From Lysobacterales bacterium (lineage in GTDB: Bacteria; Pseudomonadota; Gammaproteobacteria; Xanthomonadales; Wenzhouxiangellaceae): DNA of 64,000 nt. Positions 7,269 through 18,057 of this stretch are shown one piece after another. The notes beneath the pieces are model-generated. The model had not been told where the DNA came from. It searched no databases and saw only the letters and a program-made list of their open reading frames with translations. Position 1 is the stretch's first letter. Each line of letters starts with the position of its first letter. Made by a program: the position numbers and the translations under genes. Where the stretch lies: the NCBI GenBank assembly GCA_002722315.1, contig PBLG01000046.1:1-64000 (forward strand). Reading direction: 5' to 3'.

Positions 7269-8024
7269 TTGAAATCGCCTGAAGTGCCTTTCGTCGTGAC
7301 CCGCCCGGCGCCGGACCATCGGGCGCTGATGGCGCGCCTGGGCGACGCCGGCATCGACGCGATCCACAGCCCCGCGTTCGAAATCGAGCAAGTGCCGGAA
7401 CCGTTGCTGCGGGAGCGTATCGACGGCCTGAAGGCGTACGACCTCGTCATTGTCACCAGCCCGGTTGCCGCAAGGCTCATCGCGCGCGGGGCGTCGGCTT
7501 CGGATATCCGGGAACTTGGTTTTTTTGCACCGGGACGGGGCACCGCCTCGGTGCTCGAGGCCGTGGGCCTTCGATGCAGGTTTCCGGAGAGCGGCGGGAC
7601 CAGTGAAGACATTCTGGCAATGCCGGATTTTGCCGGGATCGAAGGCGTCGGGATCGCGATTGTCGGCGCCCCCGGGGGTCGAGGCCTGCTCGCAAGCGAG
7701 CTGTCCCGGCGCGGTGCTCGCGTCGAGGCGCTGCACATCTACCGCAGAAAGCCGGTTGCCCCGGCGCCGGCGTTGATCACTGCTCTTCGGCGCAGCAGCG
7801 GCGCGGTGGTCCTGATCAGCAGTCGCCAGGCCTTCGACATGATCGGCGAGGCGCTGGCTGAAGATTTACGGCCCGCCTGGCTGGGCTCGCGCTTCGTTGT
7901 GTCGTCCGAGCGGCTGGAGCGCGCCTGCCGCGAGGCCGGCGTGTCCCGAATCCGTCGCGCTTCCGGTGCGGCCGACGAACTCATGCTGACAGCGGCCCTG
8001 GAGGCCGGATGGATGCGCGGGTAG
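7269..8024 (+). CDS. hemD: Uroporphyrinogen-III synthase
   Basis: HemD closes hydroxymethylbilane to uroporphyrinogen III with inversion of ring D. The 251-residue frame starts with TTG at 7269, chosen because GGGAGG lies 5 bases upstream (7258-7263) and the conserved fold begins right after (PFVVTRPAP). Upstream in-frame codons would run back toward the terminator and have no ribosome site. The family is weakly conserved, but VIVTSPVAARLI, IVGAPGGRGLL and AVVLISSRQAFD are at the usual places of the two-domain fold. Position between hemC and hemX/hemY confirms the call. Expression probably needs a promoter after the terminator, or antitermination. Confidence 0.9.
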   Translation: MKSPEVPFVVTRPAPDHRALMARLGDAGIDAIHSPAFEIEQVPEPLLRERIDGLKAYDLVIVTSPVAARLIARGASASDIRELGFFAPGRGTASVLEAVGLRCRFPESGGTSEDILAMPDFAGIEGVGIAIVGAPGGRGLLASELSRRGARVEALHIYRRKPVAPAPALITALRRSSGAVVLISSRQAFDMIGEALAEDLRPAWLGSRFVVSSERLERACREAGVSRIRRASGAADELMLTAALEAGWMRG

Positions 8025-8129
8025 GCCTTTGGGTGTCGATGTGCTGCTCCATACGGGGCCGGATGCAACACGACAGGGCGATTTCCGTTAGCATCCTGAA
8101 ATGACCCGAAAAAATTTCGCCGCCGAATC

Positions 8130-9476
8130 ATGACCGAACCCGAAAAGCCCGCCAGCAAACGTGGCAAGAAGCGCGACGACGCTCGCGAGAGTGCTCGCGA
8201 CGAGATTCGTGACGATGACGATGGTCGCGACAATGGTCGGAACACCGGTGAAGACGCGCTCGACGACCCGCAGGAATCCAGCCCGCAAGATCGGTCCGAT
8301 GACCCCGGCGAGCCTGAACCCCCCGTCGCGGAGAACGACGCCGGTTCGGTGGCCGTCGGCCGGCGCGCCCGATCGGGCCCGCTGGTCTGGCTGACGATGC
8401 TGGTCGCGCTGGTCGCCCTGGGGCTGGCGTCGTACCCGTTCTGGGCGCACTGGTTGCAGCCGGGTGCCGCCGAGCCGGCCGGTCCGTCGGCGTCCGAATT
8501 CGAGCGGCTCGCCGGCCGCGTCGACACGATCCGACAGGACAGCGCCGCCGAAATCGCGACGATGCGCGAACAACTGGAAGAACTTTCATCGGCGTTCGAA
8601 GCCGACGCGCAGGGGCCCGCCGCAGGCGATCTCGCCGATCGAATCGATCAACTGTCTGTCCGCCTCGAGCGCCTGCAGGGTGAGCGCAATACAGCCATTG
8701 GCGGTCTGCGCACCCGGCTCGAGGACCTCGAGTCCGAAGTCGGACGGCGGCTGGAGCAGTTCGAGCTCCGGTTGTCGAATGTCGGCAGCAACCTCGATCG
8801 AGCCGATCGGGATCTCGCCACGCGCCTTCTGCTCATGGAAGTGGACAGCCTGTTCGCGATTGCGCAGAACCACCTGATGGCCGGCGGTGACGCGGGCGTC
8901 GCGCTGCAGGCCTGGGAGCGGGCGATGAGCCGCATGGCTGCGCTGGATGGCGTCGAATTCGAAGGCTTGAAGGAGGCCGCACGGCGCGAATTCAGTCAGC
9001 TTCAGGCCTACAGCCCGCCGGATCTTTCGCTGCAGATGGACCGACTCTTCGAGATGGCCGATTCGGTTGCCGAATGGCCGGCGAACACGATCCAGCCTGG
9101 AAGTCGGTCCGTCGAACCGGGCAGCGACGAGGGCTGGCGGGCACGCCTGGGCCGGGTGGTCGGCGGCCTTGTCAGGGTCGAAAGCGTGGACCGGGAATTC
9201 CTCGGTCCGGATGAAGTCGATATGGCCCGGGAGCGGGTACGCGGAATGCTGCAGACCGCCGCTTTGGCGATCGCCCGTTCGCGTCCCGAGCTGGCTCGCA
9301 AAGTGATAGGCCAGGCGGTGGACGCCGCGAAAAGCGTCTTCGACAGCGATGCGGCTTCGGTTGCGGAGGCGGTCGGCCGGCTGGAAGAGATTGCCGCGAA
9401 TGTCGGCCGGGTCGAACTGCCGGAGCTCGGCGACAGTCGCGCCGAGATATCCCGGCTGCTGGGAGGAATGCGGTGA
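8130..9476 (+). CDS. hemX: HemX-like membrane protein
   Basis: This 448-residue protein matches the HemX family encoded after hemD in gammaproteobacteria. A charged, disordered cytoplasmic N-terminus (about 1-80, rich in Asp, Glu and Arg) is followed by one transmembrane segment (about 85-110, VWLTMLVALVALGLASYPFW) and a long alpha-helical periplasmic part with coiled-coil character. Older annotation as uroporphyrinogen-III methyltransferase does not fit: no methyltransferase motif is present. Its role in heme synthesis is not settled. The stop overlaps the GTG start of hemY by four bases. A ten-codon frame starting at 8101 ends in an ATGA overlap with this start. Confidence 0.88.
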   Translation: MTEPEKPASKRGKKRDDARESARDEIRDDDDGRDNGRNTGEDALDDPQESSPQDRSDDPGEPEPPVAENDAGSVAVGRRARSGPLVWLTMLVALVALGLASYPFWAHWLQPGAAEPAGPSASEFERLAGRVDTIRQDSAAEIATMREQLEELSSAFEADAQGPAAGDLADRIDQLSVRLERLQGERNTAIGGLRTRLEDLESEVGRRLEQFELRLSNVGSNLDRADRDLATRLLLMEVDSLFAIAQNHLMAGGDAGVALQAWERAMSRMAALDGVEFEGLKEAARREFSQLQAYSPPDLSLQMDRLFEMADSVAEWPANTIQPGSRSVEPGSDEGWRARLGRVVGGLVRVESVDREFLGPDEVDMARERVRGMLQTAALAIARSRPELARKVIGQAVDAAKSVFDSDAASVAEAVGRLEEIAANVGRVELPELGDSRAEISRLLGGMR

Positions 9477-10687
9477 AACGGCGCCTTTTGCTGGTCGCGG
9501 TTGCGGTCATTGCAGTCATTGCCGTAGTCGCCGGCGCATGGCTGGGCCCGACGCTTATCCAGAATCCGGGTTATGTCCTGATCGAAATCGGCGGTTGGCG
9601 GGTGCAGATGTCGTTCGTGGTGCTGGCCGGCGCCGTGATCGGCGCCTGGCTCCTGATCTCGCTGCTGATCGGCCTGTTGCGCGCGCCCGGGCGCGCCGTG
9701 CGCAGATTTCGGGCGGCTCGCGACCGGCGTAACCTCGACCGGGGGCTACTGGCGCTTTCGGAAGGCGACTGGGCGCGGGCCGAGCGTGCGCTCGCCAGGG
9801 CAATGAAGGGCCCCGGCGCCAGTACCTCGGGTTACCTCGCTGCGGCGCGTGCGGCCCAGGGGCTTGCGGCGCCCGAACGGCGGGACCAGTACCTGGCGCT
9901 GGCCGACCGCCGATTCGGCCAGCGGCATTTCGCCACGGCGCTTGCTCGGGCGCGATTGCTGGTGGGCGAGGGCGAGCCGCAGGCGGCGATCGAATTGCTC
10001 GAGCAGCTTCATATCAAGCGGCCGAAGCACGAAGGCGTGCTGAAGCTGCTGCTTCAGAGCTACCAGGCATGCGACCGCTGGCACGATGTCCGTCTGCTGG
10101 TCCCGGCGATTCGCAAGGCGGGAATCGTTTCGGGCGAGCGTGCCGAGGAACTCGCCAGCCTGGCGGCCGCCCGCGAGCTGGAGGCCGCCCGGGACGTGGC
10201 CGAACTGACTGCCGCGCATGACTCGATGAAGCGTGCGTTGAAGCACCGGCCGGAAGTGGTTGCCGCGTTCGCCGGTCGTGCGCTGGAGCTCGATCGGCCG
10301 GAACTGGCCGAGCCGGATCTCCGCCGCGCGATAGAAGCCACGTTCGATCCGCGGCTGCTGGGGCTTTATTCGCAGAGCGACGCAGGCGATCGGGCGGTTC
10401 GGATTCGAAAGTGCGAACAGTGGTTGGCCGACAAGCCGGAATCGGCCGATCTGCACCTGGCGCTCGGACGAATGTACCTGGATGAGCGCGATGACGACAA
10501 GGCGCGCGAGCACCTGGAGTTCGCGGTACGCAAGAGCCCGAACCCGGCAGCGTATGCTGCGCTTGGCCAGGTGCTGGATCGTGCCGGCCAGTTGGAGCCG
10601 GCCACGCAGTGCTACAGGAATGCACTCAGGCTGGAGCAGGGAAGGGCGCCGGAGCCTTTGCCGCCGGCTTCGGCCCAGTCAAAATGA
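9473..10687 (+). CDS. hemY: HemY TPR-containing inner-membrane protein
   Basis: This 404-residue protein begins with two hydrophobic segments (about 5-25 and 43-65) and the family pattern NPGYVLIEIGGWRVQMS between them. The rest is tetratricopeptide-like helical repeats (about 85-400), such as HFATALARARLLVGEGEPQAAIELLEQL. This is the proteobacterial HemY of the hemCDXY group, not protoporphyrinogen oxidase of Gram-positives, which has the same symbol. Its function is unproven; it is thought to scaffold late heme synthesis. Start is GTG in a GTGA overlap with hemX, so the two are translated together. Confidence 0.9.
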   Translation: MKRRLLLVAVAVIAVIAVVAGAWLGPTLIQNPGYVLIEIGGWRVQMSFVVLAGAVIGAWLLISLLIGLLRAPGRAVRRFRAARDRRNLDRGLLALSEGDWARAERALARAMKGPGASTSGYLAAARAAQGLAAPERRDQYLALADRRFGQRHFATALARARLLVGEGEPQAAIELLEQLHIKRPKHEGVLKLLLQSYQACDRWHDVRLLVPAIRKAGIVSGERAEELASLAAARELEAARDVAELTAAHDSMKRALKHRPEVVAAFAGRALELDRPELAEPDLRRAIEATFDPRLLGLYSQSDAGDRAVRIRKCEQWLADKPESADLHLALGRMYLDERDDDKAREHLEFAVRKSPNPAAYAALGQVLDRAGQLEPATQCYRNALRLEQGRAPEPLPPASAQSK

Positions 10688-10751
10688 CCGATGGCGCGAG
10701 CATGGTGTCGATCGTCACGAATTGTTAGACTATTAGCCAAATTCATCCAGC

Positions 10752-10781
10752 TTGATTTTACTCGTTGAACGCTCATTTAAT
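10752..10781 (+). promoter_or_regulatory. Possible sigma-70 promoter for the secreted repeat protein
   Basis: TTGATT (10752-10757) and TTTAAT (10776-10781) are separated by 18 bases in an AT-rich patch of otherwise GC-rich sequence, about 60 bases before the next start codon. Each box has one or two mismatches to consensus. Confidence 0.4.
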
Positions 10782-10839
10782 CTTTCGTGTGAGATACTTG
10801 GCGCGTTTATGTCAACCGTGTTGGAGAACTGACTCAAGT

Positions 10840-12492
10840 ATGATCAAGCAAAAAACCACGTTCATGGTCGCGGCCTTGTTGCTGGGGGGCAGCGTTGCCC
10901 ACGCGCAGTTCGGTCTGGAAATAGACGGTCAGACCGTCGTGCCTGCCGGCCAGCTGAACGGCATTCGCTACAACCCCGACTTGCGCACGTTCGTCATCGA
11001 CTCGGTGCATGCCGACTGGCGATGTGTTGCGAACGGCGGGCCGACGCCTGTCGTCTCTCCGGGAGATTTCCGCCTGATGCTCGACAGCGTCAATCCCCTG
11101 ACCGAGGCGGATGCCGTCTACCGGATCGCCAGCGCCGCGAACGGCGGCTCGATCGTGCATGATTTCGCCAGTGGGCGAATCGTGATTCAGACGAGTTCCG
11201 ACCCGTCCGAGCAGTTGAACTGCGCGCCGTTTCGCGCTTCGTTTTCCTCCTCCGGCTTCGAAAGTTCCCTGGCTACCGAATCGGCGACACCGCCGTCGCC
11301 GTTCACGGCGGGCGGCACGCTGACGATTCCGGTCACCGTCACCAATGATTCGGCGAGCGATGTTGTCACCGACGTGGCTGTCGACCTGACCTGGTCGACT
11401 GATCCGGCGGGCGCGGCGGGAATCGACCCACCCACGTTCAGCGAATCGGTTATCCCGATTGCAGCCGGCACTCATCGATGGACGGTGGACGTGCTTTTCC
11501 CGGGTGAATCGCGCACGATCGACGTGGAATTCAACGTGGGCTCCCAGACCGCGCCTGGCACGGTAATCCGCACCGAGTCGGTGGTTGCCGAGGCGATGAA
11601 TCGGGTGGGCGACGCCGCCTACGCCGTGGGCAATCCCGCGGTCGACGTCTCCGAGGTTACCGTGGGTGTCGCAAGCGGCGACCTGACCGCCGGACTGCAG
11701 ACCAACAACCCTGTGGCGGGCCTTGGATCCGACAACGTGACCTTGAGCTACGCGATCACCAACAACGCCGGTATCCCGATGAGCTCGGTCCAGGCTACTG
11801 TCGCGGCGGTCAACCTGCCTTCGGGGCTGTCGATCGGCAGCGTGACGCCGTCGGCGGGCAGCTTTATCGGCGATCAGTGGAGCGTGCCCGAGATCCCGCC
11901 CGGGCAGACCGTGACGCTGGAGCAGGCCTTTACGGCTGCCGCTTTCACTGCGGCGAGTTCGCAGGTCTGCGGCTCGTTCTCTATCGATTCGGCTGCCGAG
12001 CAGCTGCTGGATACCGGCGATGATACGGCCGCGGGGTGCGCGGTCGTGGCGCGCGAGGTCGACCTGGTTTCCATCACGCCTGTCGTTGCACCTTCGTTCG
12101 GCGCCGCCACGGTGAACGCCGGAGAGGTGTTCGCGATACAGCTGCAGATCGACAACGAAGGACCGTCGAATGCCAGTGCGGTGGGTGCATCGGTCGTGCT
12201 GTCGGTCGATCCACCGGACGCAGGCGTGTCGATCAATCAGTCAACGTCTTCGAGCAGTTTCGGAGTGTTGACCGGCGGTGGATCCTCGATCGATTACGAC
12301 GTATCGGGCGAAATCGAACCCAACGGATTCGCGCGAACGGCCGTCATCAACGTCGATATTCCGCAGACGGTGGCCGATCAGACCAGCGTCTGTCTCCAGG
12401 TCACATTGCTGTCCGGGACCGAAATCGATACCACCCCGGGAAACAACCTGCCGGCGCCGGCCTGCATTACAGTAGTCAATACCGGCCCCTGA
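10840..12492 (+). CDS. Secreted protein with DUF11/CARDB-like beta-sandwich repeats
   Basis: This 550-residue protein has a signal peptide at ATG 10840 (MIKQKTTFMVAALLLGGSVAHAQ). After an N-terminal region of about 130 residues come about three repeats of roughly 120-130 residues with the pattern G(G/D)xLTIPVTVTNDSASDVVTDVAVDL, VTLSYAITNNAGIPMSSVQATV and FAIQLQIDNEGPSNASAVGASV. These resemble DUF11/CARDB domains, in which a non-specific adhesion or spacer role is common. No catalytic residues or C-terminal sorting tail (PEP-CTERM, GlyGly-CTERM) were seen. GGAG lies 14 bases before the ATG, a little far. Neighbours are hemY upstream and the convergent pilR downstream. Confidence 0.72.
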   Translation: MIKQKTTFMVAALLLGGSVAHAQFGLEIDGQTVVPAGQLNGIRYNPDLRTFVIDSVHADWRCVANGGPTPVVSPGDFRLMLDSVNPLTEADAVYRIASAANGGSIVHDFASGRIVIQTSSDPSEQLNCAPFRASFSSSGFESSLATESATPPSPFTAGGTLTIPVTVTNDSASDVVTDVAVDLTWSTDPAGAAGIDPPTFSESVIPIAAGTHRWTVDVLFPGESRTIDVEFNVGSQTAPGTVIRTESVVAEAMNRVGDAAYAVGNPAVDVSEVTVGVASGDLTAGLQTNNPVAGLGSDNVTLSYAITNNAGIPMSSVQATVAAVNLPSGLSIGSVTPSAGSFIGDQWSVPEIPPGQTVTLEQAFTAAAFTAASSQVCGSFSIDSAAEQLLDTGDDTAAGCAVVAREVDLVSITPVVAPSFGAATVNAGEVFAIQLQIDNEGPSNASAVGASVVLSVDPPDAGVSINQSTSSSSFGVLTGGGSSIDYDVSGEIEPNGFARTAVINVDIPQTVADQTSVCLQVTLLSGTEIDTTPGNNLPAPACITVVNTGP

Positions 12493-12591
12493 AGCCACGC
12501 CTACACGCTCTATTCAGGCACGGTCCCGTCGCGCATCCTCAACCTCGGCGCGATCCTGCCCGAACCGCTCCATCCCGCTCCGATCCCCGCC

Positions 12592-14013
12592 TCAGTCTAT
12601 CCCGTACTTGTCCAGCTTGTAGCGAAACGAGCGGAACGTAATGCCGAGCTTGCGCGCGGCCTCGGTCTTGTTGTACTTGGCCTCCTTCAGCGCGTTCTCC
12701 AGGATGCGACGCTCGATGCTTTCCATGTAGTCGTCCAGATTCTTGTCGCCCGGATCGGCGTCGATCCGGTCGTTGTTCTCCAGTGCCGTATGGTCGAGTT
12801 GGAGATCGTCGGCCGTGATCCTGTCCCCGTCGCAAAGCGTGACTGCGCGCTGCAGAATGTTGAACAGTTCCCTGACGTTGCCGGAAAACGAGTGCTCCAG
12901 CAGCGCTTTCTTGGCGCTGTCGTCGAGTTGGCGAGGTTCGTCGCCCCACTGTTCGGCTATGACCTCCAGGAAATGGTTTACCAACGGCGGGATGTCCGAG
13001 CGTCGCTGAGCCAGCGACGGCATGTTGAGTTCGATCACGTTGAGGCGAAAATAAAGGTCGCTTCGAAACTGATCGGCCTCGACCATCGGCTTGAGCGGCT
13101 TGTGCGATGCCGACAGGATTCGGACATCGATCGGGACTTCCTGCTTGTCGCCGATCGCCCGGACGCGTTTTTCCTGGATGACGCGCAGAAGCTTGACCTG
13201 CATGTTCAGGGGCAGGTCGGCGACTTCGTCCAGGAACAGGGTTCCGCCGTTGGCCGTCTGGAACAGGCCCTCCTTGTCGGCATCCGCGCCGGTGAAGCTA
13301 CCCTTCTTGTGGCCGAAGAATTCGCTTTCCATCAGTTCCGATGGGATCGCCCCGCAGTTGACGGCAACGAACGGTTGTTCGGACCGCGGCCCGAGGTCGT
13401 GAATCAATCGGGCCGCCAGTTCTTTTCCGGTGCCCGAATCGCCGCTGATCATGACCGGCGCCTGTGAGCGCGCCAGTTTCAGAATCGTCTGTCGTACCCG
13501 CATCATCGCGTCGGATCTGCCGATCATGCGGTCGAGGATGCTGTTCTGGTCCTCGACAGGCATGGTGGCCGTGCTGGCATCGTCGCCGGCATCCGGCGGG
13601 GATTCGGGCACGATCGGCGAAGCGGTCTGCTTTTCGGCGTCGTCCTGTCTGAGCTTGATCGCGGTCTTGACCAGGTTACGCAGCGCTTCGAGATCCACCG
13701 GCTTGGAGACGAAGTCGAAGGCCCCGTACTTGAGGGCGGTGACGGCATCTTCGACCTTTCCATAGGCGGTGATCATGGCGACCGGCATTTCTGGATAGTC
13801 ACGATTGATCTGCTTGATCAGGCTCAGCCCGTTGCCGTCCGGGAGTCGCATGTCGGTCAGGCAGAAGTCGTAGGTGTTTTCGGCCAGCTTGCGGCGCGCC
13901 TCCGCCAGGTCCTCGGCGGGATCCACGTCCACCCCCATCCGGGTGAGCGTGAGCTCGAGCAGTTCCCGCAGGTCGGGCTCGTCGTCGACTATGAGTGCGC
14001 TTGATTCTGCCAT
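12592..14013 (-). CDS. pilR: Sigma-54-dependent response regulator PilR
   Basis: This 473-residue protein has a receiver domain (phosphoacceptor Asp54 in CLTDMRLPDG, Lys104), a central AAA+ sigma-54 activation domain with Walker A GDSGTGKE (191-198), the sigma-54 contact loop GSFTGA (238-243) and Walker B GTLFLDE (258-263), and a Fis-type helix-turn-helix at the C-terminus (NKTEAARKLGITFRSFRYKL). GSFTGA in place of GAFTGA is known from PilR proteins. It follows the PilS gene with a 42-base gap. The pair controls pilin transcription in Pseudomonas, but no pilin or pilus gene lies in this window, so its targets here are elsewhere. Confidence 0.92.
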   Translation of the reverse strand: MAESSALIVDDEPDLRELLELTLTRMGVDVDPAEDLAEARRKLAENTYDFCLTDMRLPDGNGLSLIKQINRDYPEMPVAMITAYGKVEDAVTALKYGAFDFVSKPVDLEALRNLVKTAIKLRQDDAEKQTASPIVPESPPDAGDDASTATMPVEDQNSILDRMIGRSDAMMRVRQTILKLARSQAPVMISGDSGTGKELAARLIHDLGPRSEQPFVAVNCGAIPSELMESEFFGHKKGSFTGADADKEGLFQTANGGTLFLDEVADLPLNMQVKLLRVIQEKRVRAIGDKQEVPIDVRILSASHKPLKPMVEADQFRSDLYFRLNVIELNMPSLAQRRSDIPPLVNHFLEVIAEQWGDEPRQLDDSAKKALLEHSFSGNVRELFNILQRAVTLCDGDRITADDLQLDHTALENNDRIDADPGDKNLDDYMESIERRILENALKEAKYNKTEAARKLGITFRSFRYKLDKYGID

Positions 14014-14055
14014 TCGGTTCCCCGGAAATTCAAAGAATTCGCCCTTGTTATTCTG

Positions 14056-15693
14056 CTACAAATTGGCCAGCTCTGCCGGCTGGCTCAACGGCGAATCGGA
14101 CCCGCTGCGCCTCAGGAGTATTCGGAAACAGGCGCCCGCATTCGGAATCTGCACGTATTCCAGCGGCGCCTGGTTCGCATCGCACAGCTGGCGGGCCAGG
14201 AAGAGACCGAGCCCCGAACCCTGCTTGTGCGTGGTGAAGAAGGGTTCGAAGATCTGGCTTCGTTTTTCCAGCGGAATGCCCGGGCCGTCGTCGATGATGT
14301 CCAGTGCCATTTCGCGATGCCCGCGTATCGGGCTCAGCCGCAGCGTGATGGTCGGCTGGTGGTTGTCGGTCGCCGCGTGGCGCAGGGCGTTGTCGAGCAG
14401 GTTGGTCACGGCCTGTTGCAGCTGACCGGGATCCATCAGCACCTCGATTCCGCTGCGCGGCGCCTCGATCCGGACTCTTGCTTCCGGCAGCCGGTGTTCC
14501 AGGCGGAATTCCTCGGCCAGGGTCCTCAGCCAGTCGGTCACGTTCGTCTGCTCGATCTGGGCGCGCTCGCGGCGCGAGAGCTTGAGCACGTTCTCGACGA
14601 TGTCGTTCATTCGGCTGGTGTGGTTGCGGATGATCTCTATGAGCCTCAAGTCCTGGGCCGGGAGGTCGGGCGATTCGCCCAGAAGCTGCGAGGCGTGACT
14701 CAGCGCGCCGAGCGGATTCCGGATTTCATGTGCAATCGACGCCGATAGCCTGGCCAGCGACGCCTGCGCCAGGTCGCGGGCGCGGCGGCTGACCACCGAG
14801 GTATCTTCAAGGAATATGAGCGTCGCCTCGCCGAGCACGCCGGGCAGGCGGACGAACTGGGGGACTACCGCAGCCTGGGTGGCCTTCAGCAAAAGGCCTT
14901 CGTCGTCGGCCCGGCCGGTCTTTTTCCACAGGTTGAGTCGCTCGATCAGCGCTGGCGCGATGACATTGAGGCGACGCTCGCTGACCGGTGGATTGCCCAG
15001 CAGGTACCAGGCGGATTCGTTCATTTGCCGAACCTCCAGCTTCGCATCGACGACCATGACCCCCGAACGCATGCGACGGATGATCAGGTCGTTGACCTGT
15101 TCGAGTCCGACCAGGTCGTCGCGCCGACGCTCGGCCAGAAGCTGGTACTCCCGGCCCCAGCGGCCGAGCAGCGAACAGCCCAGTGCCGTGACGAAAGTGG
15201 CGATGCCGTAGATGCCGGCCTGAAGCGCGGGGCCGTTGGCAAAATCGCCGCCGGAAGCCAGCCAGGCCTCGAACACGATCCCGATCGAGATGAGCGAGGC
15301 GAAGAACAATGCCACCTGCAGCGGCAGCAGGAGACCGGCGATTCCGACCGTGAAGATCAACAGGATCACCAGGCCGCTGCCCAGGCCGCCGAAGCAGTGC
15401 AGCACCAGCAGCAGGATGACGATATCGGTCATCAGCGAGAACCTGGCGAGTTCCTGGGGCGTGAAGCCGGGACGCCACTGGAACCAGGCGAATGCGAGCG
15501 CGGCCATGACGTAGGTCAACGATGTCGCCTGGGCCAGGAATACCTTGTATTCGGGCGCCAGGGCCTGGCCGAGCGGGCCGAACGCGACGGCCAGAATGAC
15601 GCTTGCCAGCACCAGCCTGAACACGGTCATGTAGTTCATCGAACGCTGGATCAGATCCGCATCCGCTTCGGTTTTCTGGAACAACTGGGTCAA
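14056..15693 (-). CDS. pilS: Sensor histidine kinase PilS
   Basis: The protein has about six transmembrane helices in the first 180 residues, a PAS-like sensor domain (GVMVVDAKLEVRQMN), the H-box SIAHEIRNPLGAL with phospho-His322, the N-box NLLDNALRHA, and G-boxes DDGPGIP and GSGLGL. This is the PilS layout, and pilR follows it. Start choice is uncertain: TTG at 15693 is used because CGGAG lies 8 bases upstream, giving 545 residues. An upstream in-frame TTG at 15750 and an internal ATG at 15639 are alternatives. In Pseudomonas the kinase senses pilin in the inner membrane. Confidence 0.9.
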   Translation of the reverse strand: MTQLFQKTEADADLIQRSMNYMTVFRLVLASVILAVAFGPLGQALAPEYKVFLAQATSLTYVMAALAFAWFQWRPGFTPQELARFSLMTDIVILLLVLHCFGGLGSGLVILLIFTVGIAGLLLPLQVALFFASLISIGIVFEAWLASGGDFANGPALQAGIYGIATFVTALGCSLLGRWGREYQLLAERRRDDLVGLEQVNDLIIRRMRSGVMVVDAKLEVRQMNESAWYLLGNPPVSERRLNVIAPALIERLNLWKKTGRADDEGLLLKATQAAVVPQFVRLPGVLGEATLIFLEDTSVVSRRARDLAQASLARLSASIAHEIRNPLGALSHASQLLGESPDLPAQDLRLIEIIRNHTSRMNDIVENVLKLSRRERAQIEQTNVTDWLRTLAEEFRLEHRLPEARVRIEAPRSGIEVLMDPGQLQQAVTNLLDNALRHAATDNHQPTITLRLSPIRGHREMALDIIDDGPGIPLEKRSQIFEPFFTTHKQGSGLGLFLARQLCDANQAPLEYVQIPNAGACFRILLRRSGSDSPLSQPAELANL

Positions 15694-15793
15694 ATCACGA
15701 ACTCCGACGGCCGCATTCGGCCTGCCTGCATGACGGCAACTATATCTCAAGGCGCCGTCGGGGTGAACTCCTCACCCGCTGGCTGGATGCATT

Positions 15794-15802
15794 TGTTATA
15801 TT
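15794..15802 (+). promoter_or_regulatory. Possible extended -10 promoter for sucCD
   Basis: TGTTATATT is an extended -10 element (TGN plus TATATT), 85 bases before the sucC start. No -35 box is visible, as is common for extended -10 promoters. Confidence 0.35.
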
Positions 15803-15886
15803 TCGTCGGTTACTTTTGCTGCTTGCCGGAAAAGGTCGGAGGGCCGGGCGGCAGCGTGTTTTCCATTCATCAAGCGGGACTCTGCA

Positions 15887-17047
<1,161 letters not shown>

Positions 17048-17061
17048 GGCAAGGAATCACA

Positions 17062-17934
17062 ATGAGCGTATTGGTCAACAAGAAAACCCGCGTCATATGC
17101 CAGGGCTTTACCGGCTCGCAGGGTACCTTCCACTCGGAACAGGCAATCGAATACGGGACCCGCATGGTCGGCGGCGTCACGCCGGGCAAGGGCGGTTCCG
17201 AGCATCTCGGCCTGCCGGTCTTCAACACCGTCGAACAGGCGGTCGAGGAAACCGGCGCGGACGCGTCGATGATCTTCGTGCCGCCGCCGTTCGCGGCCGA
17301 CGCGATCCTCGAGGCGGCCGACGCCGGCATCCGCATCATCGTCACCATCACCGAAGGTATTCCGGTACTCGACATGATGCGGGTCAAGGCGGCCCTCAAG
17401 GACTACGACGACGTGACCCTGATCGGTCCGAACTGTCCCGGCATCATCACGCCGGGCGAGTGCAAGATCGGCATCATGCCCGGAAGCATCCACAAGCCCG
17501 GCAGAGTGGGCGTGGTGTCGCGTTCGGGCACGCTGACCTACGAGGCTGTGTTCCAGACGACCAACGCGGGACTGGGGCAGACCACCTGCATCGGCATCGG
17601 CGGAGACCCGATCAACGGCATGAGTTTCGTCGACTGTCTCGACCTGTTTCAGCAGGACCCGGAGACCGAGGGCATCATCATGGTGGGCGAGATCGGTGGC
17701 ACGGCCGAAGAGCAGGCCGCTGAGTTCATTGCCGACCAGGTCGACAAGCCGGTGGTCGCCTATATCGCCGGCGTCACCGCACCCCCGGGGAAGCGCATGG
17801 GCCATGCGGGCGCGATCATTGCCGGTGGGAAGGGCACGGCCGACGCCAAGTATGCCGCGCTCGAGGAAGCCGGCGTCACCACGGTCAGGTCGCCGGTGGA
17901 ACTCGGCTCTGCAATCGCCGACCTGCTGAAGTAA
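17062..17934 (+). CDS. sucD: Succinyl-CoA ligase alpha subunit
   Basis: SucD binds CoA and carries the phosphohistidine. It has 290 residues (289 in Escherichia coli). The N-terminal CoA-binding fold shows [19 protein letters not shown]; the active-site histidine is His248 in [11 protein letters not shown]. The segment [21 protein letters not shown] is characteristic. It is cotranscribed with sucC and followed by a stem-loop at 17953-17976. Confidence 0.98.
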   Translation: MSVLVNKKTRVICQGFTGSQGTFHSEQAIEYGTRMVGGVTPGKGGSEHLGLPVFNTVEQAVEETGADASMIFVPPPFAADAILEAADAGIRIIVTITEGIPVLDMMRVKAALKDYDDVTLIGPNCPGIITPGECKIGIMPGSIHKPGRVGVVSRSGTLTYEAVFQTTNAGLGQTTCIGIGGDPINGMSFVDCLDLFQQDPETEGIIMVGEIGGTAEEQAAEFIADQVDKPVVAYIAGVTAPPGKRMGHAGAIIAGGKGTADAKYAALEEAGVTTVRSPVELGSAIADLLK

Positions 17935-17952
17935 ATCGTTCGGGTAGCTCGG

Positions 17953-17979
17953 TCGGGGCGGTGTCTGCCGCCCCGATTT
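17953..17979 (+). terminator. Probable terminator of sucCD
   Basis: A 9-base-pair stem TCGGGGCGG / CCGCCCCGA with a 6-base loop begins 19 bases after the sucD stop and is followed by TTTC. The T-run is short, so it may act weakly or with Rho. Confidence 0.5.
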
Positions 17980-18057
17980 CGGTCGGCAGGGTCTTGACTG
18001 CCGGGCCGCCGGCTCGTCGCCCGAAGCCCGGTATCCAACGGCCTGGAACCTTGAAAC

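Noticed and set aside
12493-12591. Search for a terminator between the convergent secreted protein and pilR
   Set aside because: No stem-loop with a T-run could be found in the 99-base gap.
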